The notes below the pieces were generated by a model that saw only the letters and a program-made list of their open reading frames with translations, was not told where the DNA came from and made no database searches. This document shows positions 25,196 through 35,914 of a stretch of 64,000 nucleotides of DNA, piece by piece; positions within the stretch are counted from its first letter, which is position 1, and the number at the start of each line of letters is the position of its first letter. The DNA comes from Sinosporangium siamense (GTDB taxonomy: Bacteria > Actinomycetota > Actinomycetes > Streptosporangiales > Streptosporangiaceae), in NCBI RefSeq assembly GCF_016863435.1, contig NZ_BOOW01000027.1, positions 186,001-250,000 on the forward strand. Reading direction: 5' to 3'. The position numbers were made by a program, and so were the translations under genes.

Positions 25196-26003
25196 ACCGA
25201 CCTCCAGTCCTTCTCGTGTGGATCCGCCGCGGCGCCGGCGCGCTTGTGGGTGCGCGAGTGTGCCGTGGTCGCGTCGTCACCGGCGTGACGCCTGAATGTT
25301 CATGAGAGTGCTGCGGGATTTCGCGCAGCCTGCTTTCTCACACCTCGTGGAGGTTGTTCATATGAGACGGCTTATCGTGTTCCCTGCACTCCGGTATCCC
25401 TCGAGTTCCCCACCGCACACTCACCGGCTGGCCGGAGATTGGACCGGTTTCAGCAGCTATTCCCGGAAGAGTAGCGGATCTCTGCCGCACCGCAGCATTG
25501 AAACCGCTGCCGAAGGCGCCTCCGGTCGGAGCCGCGCGCATGCCCGGCACCACGCCGACGTGCGTTGACGTGCTTTTGACGGCTTCGCCGTACGGCGGGC
25601 ACGGGAATTCGCGCTGTGGAATAGAGGCGGGAGGAGCCCTCACCATTTCGGCGGTTCCAGCCCCGCGCCGCCGGGACAATGACCTGCACAGCCGGATATG
25701 CAGGGAGAGCCTTCAACCCCTTCCTTTCCCCCGAAAACCCTTAACGGGCGGGCGGCAACTCCTCCGGCTCCCGCAGCGGTTTCAATCCGCGGCCGGCAGC
25801 TGAGCGGGGCGCTTATCCCCGAAGGGGGCAGGGAAGAGTCGCGAAAGTCCCGGCGGGTACGGTGACCGCAGGCGACGAGGAAGAGCCCCCCGGCGGGCCG
25901 CGGGCCGCCGCCGCGCCGTGCTCGTCGGCCCGGCCCGTGCTGGGCGGGGTGGCCCTGCGGGGCCGTGGGCAACGAGGTGAGGCGGGGCGGCGGCCGGATG
26001 CTG
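25196..26003. other. Long intergenic stretch, no gene seen
   Basis: About 800 bp with no convincing frame on either strand. Bases 25300-25460 are poorer in GC than the surroundings. A GCCGTACGGC palindrome, related to the interspersed motif, is near 25588. It could be the decayed remainder of the accessory block around the NACHT-type fragment. Confidence 0.45.
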
Positions 26004-27473
26004 TCAGCCGGTGGGGTGCAGGTCGGCGGCGTTCTGGTCGGGGACGGGCTGGGGCGTGGCTGCGGCGGCCCGGGCACGGGGACCGGGGAGCCTGAGGGCG
26101 GCCAGGACGGCCGTCAGCATGACGGCGCCCAGGACGTAGACCGCGGCGCGCATTCCCTCGGCGGAGGCGGCGCGCAGGGCCTGCCCGGACAGCCCTTCGA
26201 TGCCGTGGTTGGCGGCGGCGGCAAGAGCCGCCAGACCCGCGGCGGTCCCCACTTGAAGCGCGGTGGAGGCCACGCCGGAGGCCAGGCCCTGTTCGTCCGC
26301 CGGGACGCCGGTGCCGGCGGCGATCCACATGGCCTCGTAGGTGATGCCCATGCCCAGACCGATGACGACGACCCCGGCCAGGACGGTGAGGACGGATCCG
26401 TCCGCGTGCATGCCGGGGGCCAGGAGCGCGGCGCCCACGGCGTTGAGGACGATGCCGGTGATCAGCGTGCTCCGGGTGCCGAAGCGGTGGATCAGCCGCT
26501 CGCTGAGGAAGTTGCCGGCCGTGATCGACAGGGTCGGGCCAAGGAACGCCAGCCCGGTCTCCAGGGCGCTGAAGCCTAGGAGGTCCTGGAAGTACAGGGT
26601 CAGGAAGTACGGCACGGCCTGCATCGTCAGCCCGAAGACGAGGATGACCACGACCGCTCCGCTGAGCGCGCGGTTGCGGAACAGCCGCAGCGGCATCAGC
26701 GGCGTCCGGCCGCGGGCCTGGACGCGCAGGAACGCGGCCAGCAGGACCGCCGCGAGAACGGCCGCGGCGATCACCTCGGCCCGCGCCCAGCCGACCTCCG
26801 AGCCGTGCGCGACCGCGAAGATCAACAGCGTGACGCCCGCGGTGCCGGTCAGGGTTCCTGGCACATCGACACTGCCTCTGGTGACGCGGCCGTCGGGAGG
26901 CAGCAGGGCGAAGGCGGCGGCGGCACCCGCGGTGGCCAGCGGGACGTTGACGTAGAACACGGCCTGCCAGCCCAGGGCCTGGGTGAGCACTCCGCCGGCC
27001 AGTGAGCCCACGGTGAGCCCGCCGGCCCCTGCCATGGCCCAGACCGTCAGCGCGCGGTTGCGCTCCCTGCCCTCGGCGAAGGCGGTGTTGACCAGGGCCA
27101 GCACCGCGGGGAACAGCACCGCGCCGGCGAGGCCCTGCAAGGCGCGCGCGGCGAGCAGCACCGCAGGTTCTGTTGCCAGGCCGCCCAGCACGGAGGCCAC
27201 GCCGTACAGCGCCATGCCGAGCACGAACATCCGCCGGCGTCCCATCAGGTCGGACAGCCGGCCGCCTAGCAGCAGGAAGCCTCCGTAGAGGACGGCGTAC
27301 GCGGTGACCACCCATGACAGGGTGTGCGGTGTGAAGCCGACATCGGCGGCGATGTCGGGCAGGGCCACATAGATGATGGTGAAGTCGAGACTGATGATCA
27401 GGTGCCCGAGCGCGAGCAGCGTGAGGCTCCATCCCGGCCGCCGAGCGCGGGCCGGGGACTGAGCTGTTGACAT
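26004..27473 (-). CDS. MFS drug exporter, DHA2 type
   Basis: 489 residues from ATG 27473 (MSTAQSPARARRPGWSLTLL). TM1 motif LDFTIIYVALPDIAADVGFT, motif A LGGRLSDLMGRRRMFVLGMA, and a motif-C-like stretch (MAGAGGLTVGSLAGGVLTQA), with about 14 hydrophobic segments. It is divergent from the flavin monooxygenase/TetR pair, whose operator-like repeats (27857-27878) lie 384 bp upstream. Confidence 0.9.
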   Translation of the reverse strand: MSTAQSPARARRPGWSLTLLALGHLIISLDFTIIYVALPDIAADVGFTPHTLSWVVTAYAVLYGGFLLLGGRLSDLMGRRRMFVLGMALYGVASVLGGLATEPAVLLAARALQGLAGAVLFPAVLALVNTAFAEGRERNRALTVWAMAGAGGLTVGSLAGGVLTQALGWQAVFYVNVPLATAGAAAAFALLPPDGRVTRGSVDVPGTLTGTAGVTLLIFAVAHGSEVGWARAEVIAAAVLAAVLLAAFLRVQARGRTPLMPLRLFRNRALSGAVVVILVFGLTMQAVPYFLTLYFQDLLGFSALETGLAFLGPTLSITAGNFLSERLIHRFGTRSTLITGIVLNAVGAALLAPGMHADGSVLTVLAGVVVIGLGMGITYEAMWIAAGTGVPADEQGLASGVASTALQVGTAAGLAALAAAANHGIEGLSGQALRAASAEGMRAAVYVLGAVMLTAVLAALRLPGPRARAAAATPQPVPDQNAADLHPTG

Positions 27474-27856
27474 GGGTGTGCCTTTCGTCCGTATGTGGTT
27501 CGGTGGCCTGTCATGGCTGCACCGGGACCGGCGGACATTTGTTGGCACACCCCTTGAGGGCGCCGGGGTGGGCGGCGCCCGGGCTCGGTCCGTCCGGTCC
27601 GTGCACGACGCCCCCCTCCCTGCGTGTTCTGTGCTGTCTTCGGTATGACTATGCCGCTCGCCGCGGACCACGGCATCGGACGCCCGGTCGGCATGGCCGG
27701 GGACTTTGGACTTAGGACCACCGGAGGTCTACGCGGCGAGATCGGCTCCGCCGGTACGCAACGGTGCAGGTCGGATCGGCGGGCCGGTCTTTCAACCGCC
27801 AGGCCTGCCGGCGTGAGTCCTCGGGCGGGCGATGGCCTGCCGTCCTGCGCTATAAA

Positions 27857-27878
27857 TGTAGCGATACAAACGTAGCGA
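27857..27878. promoter_or_regulatory. Operator-like GTAGCGA repeats
   Basis: TGTAGCGATACA at 27857-27868 has inverted TGTA/TACA ends. GTAGCGA recurs at 27858-27864 and 27872-27878, a 14-bp period, just before the ribosome site of the gene at 27892. TATAAAT at 27851-27857 could be a -10 element. Confidence 0.5.
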
Positions 27879-27891
27879 ACGGAGATTTCCT

Positions 27892-28740
27892 ATGCACGAC
27901 GTCGTCATCGTGGGAGCCGGACCCACCGGGCTGATGGCCGCCTGCGAGCTCGCGCTGGCGGGTGTGTCCTGCACGATCGTGGACAAGCGCGGCAGCGATT
28001 CCGGCGTCACCCGGGCATTCGGCCTGCAAGCCCGAGCCCTGGAACTGCTCGACGCCCGAGGCATGGGCGACGAACTGGTCGCGGCAGGCAACCCGCTCAG
28101 AACGGTGTATCCCGCCTACGCCTCACGGGTCGACTTCGGGCGGCTCGACACGCGCTATCCGATGCTGCTGCTCGTGCCCCAGAACGGCACCGAGAAGCTC
28201 CTCCTGCGGCGCGCCGTGGAACTCGGCGTACGGATCCGCCGCAACGCCAACCTGGTCGGCCTGACCCAGGACACCGAGTCCGTACGGCTGATGCTGGAGA
28301 ACGGAGCCGAGCTGGAGACCAGGTACGCCATCGGCGCCGACGGCGCGCACAGCAGCGTCCGTGAACTGGTCGACGTGGGCTTCGCCGGCGCGACCTACAG
28401 TCTGCCCATGCTGCTGGCCGACGTCCGCATTCCCACCTCGGAGCCGCCACCCATCACCCAGGTCGGTACCCAGGGCGTGGTGGTGACCCTCCCCTTCGGT
28501 GACGGCTGGTTCCGGGTCGGCGCCTGGCTGCGCGAACAGCCGGGCAACCCGGACTTCGCCTGGCGCAATCGCGTACGGCACGCCAGACCCCTGAGGAGCA
28601 CCAGGCCCGAGGCGACGCTGATCCGTCCGGACGGCTACATAGCGTGGGCCGGGGATCACACCGGCATCGAAGCGGCTCTGGTGAAATGGTGTGGCCCGGC
28701 CGACCACACCGACAGGGAAGGAAACCGTGCCTCCGCCTAA
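27892..28740 (+). CDS. FAD-dependent monooxygenase (PHBH type) with internal deletion
   Basis: 282 residues, against about 480-500 for the family. The N-terminal half is intact: GAGPTGLMAACELALAG dinucleotide fold (8-24) and the DG motif IGADGAHSSVRELV. After FGDGWFRVGAWLRE (about 202-215) the expected GDAAH FAD-binding motif and middle region are missing. The sequence then resumes with ATLIRPDGYIAWAGDH, the usual C-terminal end. The frame stays open, so a shortened protein could be made, but without GDAAH it is probably inactive. It overlaps the TetR gene by 14 bp. Confidence 0.8.
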   Translation: MHDVVIVGAGPTGLMAACELALAGVSCTIVDKRGSDSGVTRAFGLQARALELLDARGMGDELVAAGNPLRTVYPAYASRVDFGRLDTRYPMLLLVPQNGTEKLLLRRAVELGVRIRRNANLVGLTQDTESVRLMLENGAELETRYAIGADGAHSSVRELVDVGFAGATYSLPMLLADVRIPTSEPPPITQVGTQGVVVTLPFGDGWFRVGAWLREQPGNPDFAWRNRVRHARPLRSTRPEATLIRPDGYIAWAGDHTGIEAALVKWCGPADHTDREGNRASA

Positions 28741-29308
28741 CCCGCAGCGCCGCGACCACCTGGCAGACGCGGCCATCGCCGTGCTGGCCGAGCAGGGGTC
28801 ACGCGGGCTGACGCACCGCGCCGTCGACACCGCCGCCACCGTGCCGGCCGGCACCACCTCACGCTACTTCCGCACCCGCGACGCACTGCTCAACGGGGTC
28901 ATCGAGCGGATCACTCACCGGCTCGGCGAACACGTGGACTCCTACACCGTCCGGCCGATCTCGCCCGCCGATCTGGAGGAAGCGCTGGTCGCTGTCATGA
29001 CCACAATGCTGACCGGCGGCCGGCGCGAGCCTCTGGCCCTGTTCGAGCTGCACCTGGAGAGCGTCAGAAATCCCCGCCTGCGACGCACACTGACCGACGC
29101 CCTGCACGGCCGAAGCGATCTCATCGTCCGCCAGTGCCGCGCCGCCGGACTCGACGTCGGCCAGGACGACGCCATGCTCTTGGAGATGAGCGTGCTGGGC
29201 ATCCTGTTCACCGGCCTCACCACCGGCGTCCCCGAATCCCCAAACGAGCCGATCCGCACCGCCGTACGGGCTCTCCTCGCCCGCTACCAAACATCGACAG
29301 CTACATAG
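28727..29308 (+). CDS. TetR-family regulator
   Basis: 193 residues from GTG 28727 after GGGAAGGAAACC. Helix-turn-helix at about 8-52 (RDHLADAAIAVLAEQGSRGL, VDTAATVPAGTTSRYFRTRD); the C-terminal domain has FELHLESVRNPRLRRTL. It overlaps the end of the flavin monooxygenase gene by 14 bp and is translationally linked to it. It probably binds the repeats at 27857-27878 and controls the operon and perhaps the divergent MFS pump. Confidence 0.9.
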   Translation: MPPPNPQRRDHLADAAIAVLAEQGSRGLTHRAVDTAATVPAGTTSRYFRTRDALLNGVIERITHRLGEHVDSYTVRPISPADLEEALVAVMTTMLTGGRREPLALFELHLESVRNPRLRRTLTDALHGRSDLIVRQCRAAGLDVGQDDAMLLEMSVLGILFTGLTTGVPESPNEPIRTAVRALLARYQTSTAT

Positions 29309-29639
29309 TCCGTTTTGAGTGGTCGCGGCGCTGCGCCCCTCTTCGCCAAGCCGGCCGGGCGGCGGCCTGTACGGCATAGCGCGCCGTTCGCCGGCAACCC
29401 GATCCTGGTGGGAGTCCTCCGGCCGGTTGTCCTCCGCGCTGCGCGGGACTCGCCCAACCCCGGTGCCGGGCTCCCCGGACTGCCCCGCCGTACTCCCGCC
29501 GAAGCAGTCGGCGTCCACGACCGGCAGTGGAGAACCGGCACCGGCACTCACCCCGGCCCGGCCGGTGCCGCGAGCATCCCGGAAGCCCGCGCCGCTCCAG
29601 AGGGCCGTGGATGCCGCCGGGAACCGACCCCACGGCGGC
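29309..29639. other. Intergenic stretch, no gene seen
   Basis: 331 bp between a rightward TetR gene and the leftward vgb-like gene. I found no supported frame or strong hairpin. Confidence 0.5.
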
Positions 29640-30521
29640 TCAGACGGCCAGGCGGGCGATGGCGCCCGTTTCCAGCGCCGTCCACACGGCGCCGTCGGGG
29701 CCGATCGTGATGCCGTGGGGCTCCGAGGACGGGTTCGGCAGGTCGTAGACGCTGATGTGGCCGTCGAAGGTGATGTGGCCGACGCGGCCGGCGGCCCACT
29801 CGGTGAACCAGCATCCGGCTGCCGGGTCGGCGGTGATGGCGTGGGGGCGGGCCGTGCGGTCGGGCAGGGGGAACTCGTGGAGCTCGCCGGTGACGGTGAT
29901 TCTGCCTATCTGCCCGGCCGCGATCTCGGTGAACCACAGGGCGCCGTCGGCTCCCGCCGTGATGCCGACGGGGGCGGCGCCGGTGGGGAGCTGGTGCAGT
30001 GTCGTCTCGCCGGCGACGGTGAGGCGGCCGATCGCGTCGGCCTGGTTCAGGCTGAACCACAGGGCACCGTCCGGGCCGCAGGTGATCATCGCGGGAACGG
30101 CACCCTGCACGGGGAGGGGGAACCGGGTGAGGTCGCCGCCGGGGGTGAGGCGGCCGATCGAGCCGGTGGAGGTGTCGGTGAACCACATGGCCCCGTCCGG
30201 GCCTGCGGTGATGCCGAACGGTGCGCCGCCCGGCACCGGGAACACAGCACTGTCCCCGCCGGGTGTCATCCGGCCGATGCCGTTGCCGCGCGACAGCGTG
30301 AACCACAGGGCGTCGTCCGGCCCGGGCGTGATGACCGCGGGGCCGTCCTCGGGGCCGGGCAGGGGGTGGACGGTGGTGTGGCCGTCGGGGGACATGCGGC
30401 CGATCCGGCCCGAGTGGACCAGCGTGAACCAGAGGGCGCCGTCGGGGCCTGTGGCTATGCCGTACGGGCCGCCCCCGGAGTCGCCGGCCGCGAACTCCCG
30501 GACGGACGGGTGGTGTGGCAT
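29640..30521 (-). CDS. vgb: Virginiamycin B lyase-like protein (streptogramin lyase)
   Basis: 293 residues, the usual Vgb length. It is a seven-bladed propeller of repeats such as PYGIATGPDGALWFTLVHSG and PFGITAGPDGAMWFTDTSTG. The residues associated with catalysis and Mg binding in Vgb lie in blades 5-7: RPHAIT (His), WFTEWAAG (Glu), SEPHGIT (His) and WTALETG (Glu). Vgb opens the ring of type B streptogramins by elimination. ATG 30521 has AGGAGA 7 nt upstream and is preferred to 30539. It is 75 bp downstream of the ABC-F gene, so the pair could protect against both streptogramin components. Confidence 0.88.
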   Translation of the reverse strand: MPHHPSVREFAAGDSGGGPYGIATGPDGALWFTLVHSGRIGRMSPDGHTTVHPLPGPEDGPAVITPGPDDALWFTLSRGNGIGRMTPGGDSAVFPVPGGAPFGITAGPDGAMWFTDTSTGSIGRLTPGGDLTRFPLPVQGAVPAMITCGPDGALWFSLNQADAIGRLTVAGETTLHQLPTGAAPVGITAGADGALWFTEIAAGQIGRITVTGELHEFPLPDRTARPHAITADPAAGCWFTEWAAGRVGHITFDGHISVYDLPNPSSEPHGITIGPDGAVWTALETGAIARLAV

Positions 30522-30596
30522 GGGTGGGTCTCCTGTCATAGGTCGGAGAGTCAGCAGATCGGAAGGCCGCGGACCGGGAAGCCGCGGACCGGGAAG

Positions 30597-32225
<1,629 letters not shown>

Positions 32226-32276
32226 ACGCGGTCTCCTTGAGCGTCTGGGGCTGCCGGGCTGCTGGGGGGACGCTCT

Positions 32277-32291
32277 TCACGTACACGACAT
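32277..32291 (-). CDS. Possible 4-codon leader ORF of ABC-F gene
   Basis: AAGGAG (32295-32300) is followed 3 nt later by ATG-TCG-TGT-ACG-TGA (MSCT). Antibiotic-inducible ABC-F genes often have short leader peptides for ribosome-stalling control. The spacing is tight and the putative TetR operator overlaps the site, so this is speculative. Confidence 0.25.
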   Translation of the reverse strand: MSCT

Positions 32292-32298
32292 GCACTCC

Positions 32299-32322
32299 TT
32301 AAGGCGACAACTGTTGCGTTAA
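32299..32322. promoter_or_regulatory. Imperfect palindrome, likely TetR operator between ABC-F and TetR genes
   Basis: A 24-bp dyad starts and ends with TTAA (TTAAGGCGACAA and TTGCGTTAA parts); 9 of 12 half-site positions are symmetric. It sits 10 bp before the TetR start and 74 bp before the ABC-F start. Confidence 0.5.
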
Positions 32323-32331
32323 GATGATGGC

Positions 32332-32949
32332 ATGGACTCCTCGCCCGCCGCAAACCCGCCCCCCGCCGAGATGCGGCGCCGCCCCGGCGGCCGCAGCGCC
32401 CAGGTGCGCGGCGCCGTCCTGGCCGCCGTGCGCACCCTGCTCGTCGAGCACGGCTACGACGCCCTCGCCGTCGACACCGTCGCCGACCGCGCCGGGGTGC
32501 ACCGCACCACCGTCTACCGCCGCTGGCGCGACGTCGGCGGCCTGCTCGCCGACGCCCTCGACGAAGCCGCCGACGACGGCTGGCGCCCCCCCGACACCGG
32601 CACCCTCCACGGCGACCTGCACGCCCTCAACCGCGAGGTCGCCGACGCTCTCACCGCCGACCCCTCCCTCAGTGCCGCCCTCATCGCCGCGTCCTTCCGC
32701 TCCGAGCAGGCCGCGCGGGCGCTGCGCGCCTTCTGGGACGACCGCTACGAGCGCTGCGCCGTCGTCGTGCACCGCGCCGCCGCGCGCGGGGAGATCCCCG
32801 CCGGCAGCGACCCGCGCCGCCTGCTGGTCGCCGCAACCGCCCCGCTTTACCACGAGCTGGTGCTGCTCCGCTCGCCGCACGACGATCGCCTGGCCCGTCA
32901 GGCCGCCGGCTACGCCACCGCGGCGGCCCGGGAGGGCGCCTTCGTTTAG
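32332..32949 (+). CDS. TetR-family regulator (divergent from ABC-F/vgb)
   Basis: 205 residues from ATG 32332. Helix-turn-helix at about 25-70 (VRGAVLAAVRTLLVEHGYDA, VDTVADRAGVHRTTVYRRWR), followed by a TetR_C domain. Its position opposite the ABC-F gene with a shared dyad suggests it represses the resistance genes. What induces it is unknown. Confidence 0.9.
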   Translation: MDSSPAANPPPAEMRRRPGGRSAQVRGAVLAAVRTLLVEHGYDALAVDTVADRAGVHRTTVYRRWRDVGGLLADALDEAADDGWRPPDTGTLHGDLHALNREVADALTADPSLSAALIAASFRSEQAARALRAFWDDRYERCAVVVHRAAARGEIPAGSDPRRLLVAATAPLYHELVLLRSPHDDRLARQAAGYATAAAREGAFV

Positions 32950-33005
32950 GGCGCCGGGGGCGGGGTGGCTGTGCCGTACTGCCATAGCGCGCGGAGGGGG
33001 AGACC

Positions 33006-33128
33006 GGTACGGCGGAGCGGCGCCGAACCGAACCCCTCTCCGGGGGTATGGGCCGGTACGGCGGAGCCGCCCTGAATCGAACCTCTCTCCGGCGGCGTGG
33101 GCGGGTACGGCAGAGCCGCATGGGCCTC
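33006..33128. repeat. 49-bp tandem repeat containing TACGGCNNAGCC motif
   Basis: GGTACGG starts at 33006, 33055 and 33104, exactly 49 bp apart. The first two units continue with related sequence (GGAGC-SGC, then AAYCGAACCYCTCTCCG); the third is partial. The rest of 32950-33290 holds no gene. Confidence 0.7.
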
Positions 33129-33280
33129 ACACGCGCGCCCCGGCCGGTTTGCGGGCCGGTGCCCAGCGGAGTTCTCCCGGCACGGCCGTTAAGGTGGCGG
33201 CGCTCCTGCGCGGTCCCGCCGGGACCGACGAGCAGCCGGCGGGGCGCCGCCGGTCGCCGGACCCCATCATTCCTGGCGGC

Positions 33281-33303
33281 CCCGATATCATGCCTCCCGA
33301 TAT
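33281..33303. promoter_or_regulatory. CCCGATAT direct repeat before padR gene
   Basis: CCCGATAT occurs at 33281-33288 and 33296-33303 (15-bp period) within an AT-rich patch ending TATATAG, just before the ribosome site. PadR proteins autoregulate through ATGT/ACAT-like AT-rich sites, so this is a plausible promoter-operator. Confidence 0.45.
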
Positions 33304-33315
33304 ATAGTGGAAGCC

Positions 33316-33648
33316 ATGAGCGCCTTGACGGAACCCGCGTTCCTCGTGCTGACCGCCCTGGTCGGCGAGCCCCGCCACGGCTACGGCATCGTCCGCGAGG
33401 TCGAAGAGCTGTCCCAGGGCCGCGTCCACCTCAAAATCGGCACCCTCTACGGCGTGCTCGACCGCCTCGCCGGCGACCACCTCGTCGAACTCGACCGCGA
33501 AGAGGCGGCCCAAGGCCGCCTCCGCCGCTACTACCGCATCACCGACGACGGCGCCGCCGCCCTGCGCGCCGAGGCCGCCCGCCTCACCGCCAACGCCGGA
33601 TGCGCACTCGCCCGCCTCGACGCACACGCCGCCGGAGGTACGGCATGA
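33316..33648 (+). CDS. PadR-family regulator
   Basis: 110 residues from ATG 33316 (MSALTEPAFLVLTALVGEPR). The PadR winged helix is complete: HGYGIVREVEELSQGRVHLK, IGTLYGVLDRLAGDHLVELD, GRLRRYYRITDDGAAALRAE. It overlaps the next gene by ATGA, so the two are coupled. PadR paired with a membrane protein is a common actinomycete unit. Confidence 0.92.
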   Translation: MSALTEPAFLVLTALVGEPRHGYGIVREVEELSQGRVHLKIGTLYGVLDRLAGDHLVELDREEAAQGRLRRYYRITDDGAAALRAEAARLTANAGCALARLDAHAAGGTA

Positions 33649-34694
33649 GCCTTCTCGAACAGCGCTACCGACGAGTCCTGCGCCTCCTCCCCGCCACCTA
33701 CCGCGCCGAACGCGAGGACGAAATGGTCTCGGCCTTCCTCGACGGCGCCCACGCCACCGCCGACGAGGACAACCCGCGGCCCCACTGGCGCGAGATCGCC
33801 AGCGTCGCCGCCCTCGCCGTCCGGATACGCCTCGGCGCCAACACCACCCGCCCCCGCCACCACGCCTGGGGGCAGGCGGTGCGGCTCGCCGTGCTCGGCG
33901 GCCTCGGCTTCTACGCGGCCACCGGCGTGTGGACGGCCACCCGGCCGCCGCTGGACGGCACCCTCACCGGGCTGCCGGCGACGGCGGCGGCGGGAGTCGT
34001 GATGGCCGTCGCCTTCGCCCTGCTGGCCACAGGACGGGTCCGCGCGGCGAAGACGGCCGCGGCGGTCGGGCTCGTGCCGTACGCGGTGGAGGTCGCCCTG
34101 GCGGCCGACCGGCTCGCGGACATGCTGAGCCGGCCGGGGAAGCCGTCGCCCGCGCGGCTGCCGCTGGACGCGGTGCCGCTGCTTGTTATGGCCGTGCCGT
34201 TCGTGCTGGTGGCGGCCTTCGCCGCGGGCTACCACCGTGACGTGCGCCCGCCCCGCCTGCCCGCCGCCGTCGCCGTGGCCCCCGTCGCGGCAGGTCTGGC
34301 CGTCGCCGTGGCCGAACGTGCGGCGATCTGGCTGATCGTTCCCACCGGTGCTCTCGGAGAAGGATGGCACTGGATCGCGATGTGGGTGAGCGAGGCCGGT
34401 CTCGCCTGCCTGGCCCTCGCCGGCGCGGCCGCCGCGCACACCGTGGCACGCCTCCGCACGGGCAGGCACTCGGCCGCGGTGCCGCTGGCACTGGCGCTGC
34501 TCAGCGCCCCCGCGGCCTTGATCGCCGCCATCCGCATCGCGCCCGGGGCGGCGGGAGAGATCGCCGACGTCATGAACCTCACCGCCGCCGGCCAGGCGCT
34601 GCTCCTCGCACTGTGCTGCCTGGCAATGCTCACCGTGGGCCTGCGCTCCCTGCCCCCCGCACCGCCTCCGGCACAGCTGCGCCCCGCCGACTGA
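33645..34694 (+). CDS. Polytopic membrane protein coupled to PadR
   Basis: 349 residues. The first about 65 are cytoplasmic (RYRRVLRLLPATYRAEREDE), resembling the N-terminus of DUF1700-like partners of PadR. About eight hydrophobic segments follow. ATG 33645 overlaps the padR stop by 4 bp. The family is not characterised; the pairing suggests a PadR-controlled membrane or antibiotic-stress function. Confidence 0.82.
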   Translation: MSLLEQRYRRVLRLLPATYRAEREDEMVSAFLDGAHATADEDNPRPHWREIASVAALAVRIRLGANTTRPRHHAWGQAVRLAVLGGLGFYAATGVWTATRPPLDGTLTGLPATAAAGVVMAVAFALLATGRVRAAKTAAAVGLVPYAVEVALAADRLADMLSRPGKPSPARLPLDAVPLLVMAVPFVLVAAFAAGYHRDVRPPRLPAAVAVAPVAAGLAVAVAERAAIWLIVPTGALGEGWHWIAMWVSEAGLACLALAGAAAAHTVARLRTGRHSAAVPLALALLSAPAALIAAIRIAPGAAGEIADVMNLTAAGQALLLALCCLAMLTVGLRSLPPAPPPAQLRPAD

Positions 34695-34731
34695 CCCGGC
34701 GCACCCCGCCCACGGGCTGGGGGACGCTTAG

Positions 34732-35174
34732 GTGCCGGCACCGAATGCGGGGAGGCCCGAGCCGATCCGCTGCGACCGGTATGCCCCGCCGCTGCCGGGC
34801 GTGCTGCCGCTGCGCGCCGACCCGCTTCAGGGGCCCGGCGCCCGCGCCTTCCCCGGGATGCCGCGCACCATGTGCGACCGCAGCGGCGGCGCCTGCGACG
34901 GCGGCACCGCCGTAGCCGACCTGCGGACCCTGGCCAAACGGTTACGCGCCCAGCCGGTCACGCTGACCGTCCCACTACCGCAGAGCGGAAGCCGCACGGT
35001 GACCTACACCGAAAGCCACCCCGCCGGACTGCTGCAAAACGCCGCCAACTCCCAAGCCGGAAGGGGGCCTGCACGGTGCGCCGTCCATCGGTGCGGCAAC
35101 ACGGCAGAATGCCGATACGCCGTTCTTGGTCGGCCTGTTATCCGTACCGGTGCTCTCGCCTCGGCCGCGCAGCC
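34732..35174 (+). other. Open frame of unknown origin, probably non-functional
   Basis: An open frame runs from GTG/ATG-like starts near 34732 into the acetyltransferase remnant. Parts read VADLRTLAKRLRAQPVTLTV and GSRTVTYTESHPAGLLQNAA, which look protein-like but which I cannot assign. The Cys-rich stretch and the lack of a ribosome site argue for debris of one or more genes. Confidence 0.3.
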
Positions 35175-35487
35175 TGTGTTGCAGGTGGCGGACGGAGTGC
35201 TCCTGCGGCCTTGGCGGTCAGCGGATGCGCCTGCGGTGAAGGCGGCATTCGAGGATCCGGAGATCCAGCGCCGGCATGTGCGGCGCACAGACTCCGTGGC
35301 GGAGGCCCGCGAGTGGGTCGAAGGGTGGCGTGACACCTGGCGGCAGGAGACCGCGGCCCACTGGGCCCTGACCGACGACACCACGCTCCTGGGGAGGGCC
35401 GCGCTGAAATCTTTGTCTCTGGACGACGGTGTGGCCGACGGCAGACACGACGCGCATCTTCACGCGCGAACCCGGCGAGACGGCTGA
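35175..35487 (+). pseudogene. Truncated GNAT acetyltransferase (RimJ/RimL type)
   Basis: The frame reads VADGVLLRPWRSADAPAVKA, EDPEIQRRHVRRTDSVAEAR and TAAHWALTDDTTLLGRAALK, the N-terminal half of a RimJ/RimL-type GNAT. It then ends at SLSLDDGVADGRHDAHLHAR, before the acetyl-CoA-binding loop (normally R/QxxGxG/A). The enzyme would be inactive. Confidence 0.6.
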
Positions 35488-35740
35488 CGGGCCTGGCGGA
35501 AGGCGTCAGACGCGTTCTCCAGCCTGCCCCTCGACAACGTTTGTCCGGCACCTGCATTGCGGAAACCAGCTTCTGGTCGCGTACGGCGCAGCCGTAGCCC
35601 GAGCCGGCTCTCCGGGCTACAGCCCGTGTTCGCGCACGCCTCGCCTATGGGACACAGGGCCGGCATCGAGGCTGTGCCGTACACCTTTCGCCTGGGCGGG
35701 GGAGTGTTGCGAATCGGATTTTAAAACCGGGGGACACCTT

Positions 35741-35869
35741 ATGCACAACGTTGCTGCGGGCCTATTGACGTGCCTGATCGGCTTCCTGTTGATTGTGGTC
35801 GGATTTCGCAGCGGAGTTCTCCATTCATATGGGCCGATCGCAGTTCTCCGCTGTCCGAGATTGCTTTGA
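35741..35869 (+). CDS. Small hydrophobic ORF upstream of chitinase 1
   Basis: 42 codons from ATG 35741 with GGGGGA 7 nt upstream: MHNVAAGLLTCLIGFLLIVV, ending GPIAVLRCPRLL. A second version, with its own GGGGGAG site, precedes the other chitinase (38543-38710). Both share HN-x-AA-x-LLT, I-x-F-x-LI-x-V-x-F and GP-I/L-AV. Conservation of reading frame and ribosome site suggests a real small membrane peptide or leader; conserved regulatory DNA is the alternative. The chitinase starts 45 nt after its stop. Confidence 0.45.
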   Translation: MHNVAAGLLTCLIGFLLIVVGFRSGVLHSYGPIAVLRCPRLL

Positions 35870-35914
35870 TGTCGTTTCAAGGGTGGTTGCCTGCCACCTG
35901 AAGGAGAAACCAAA

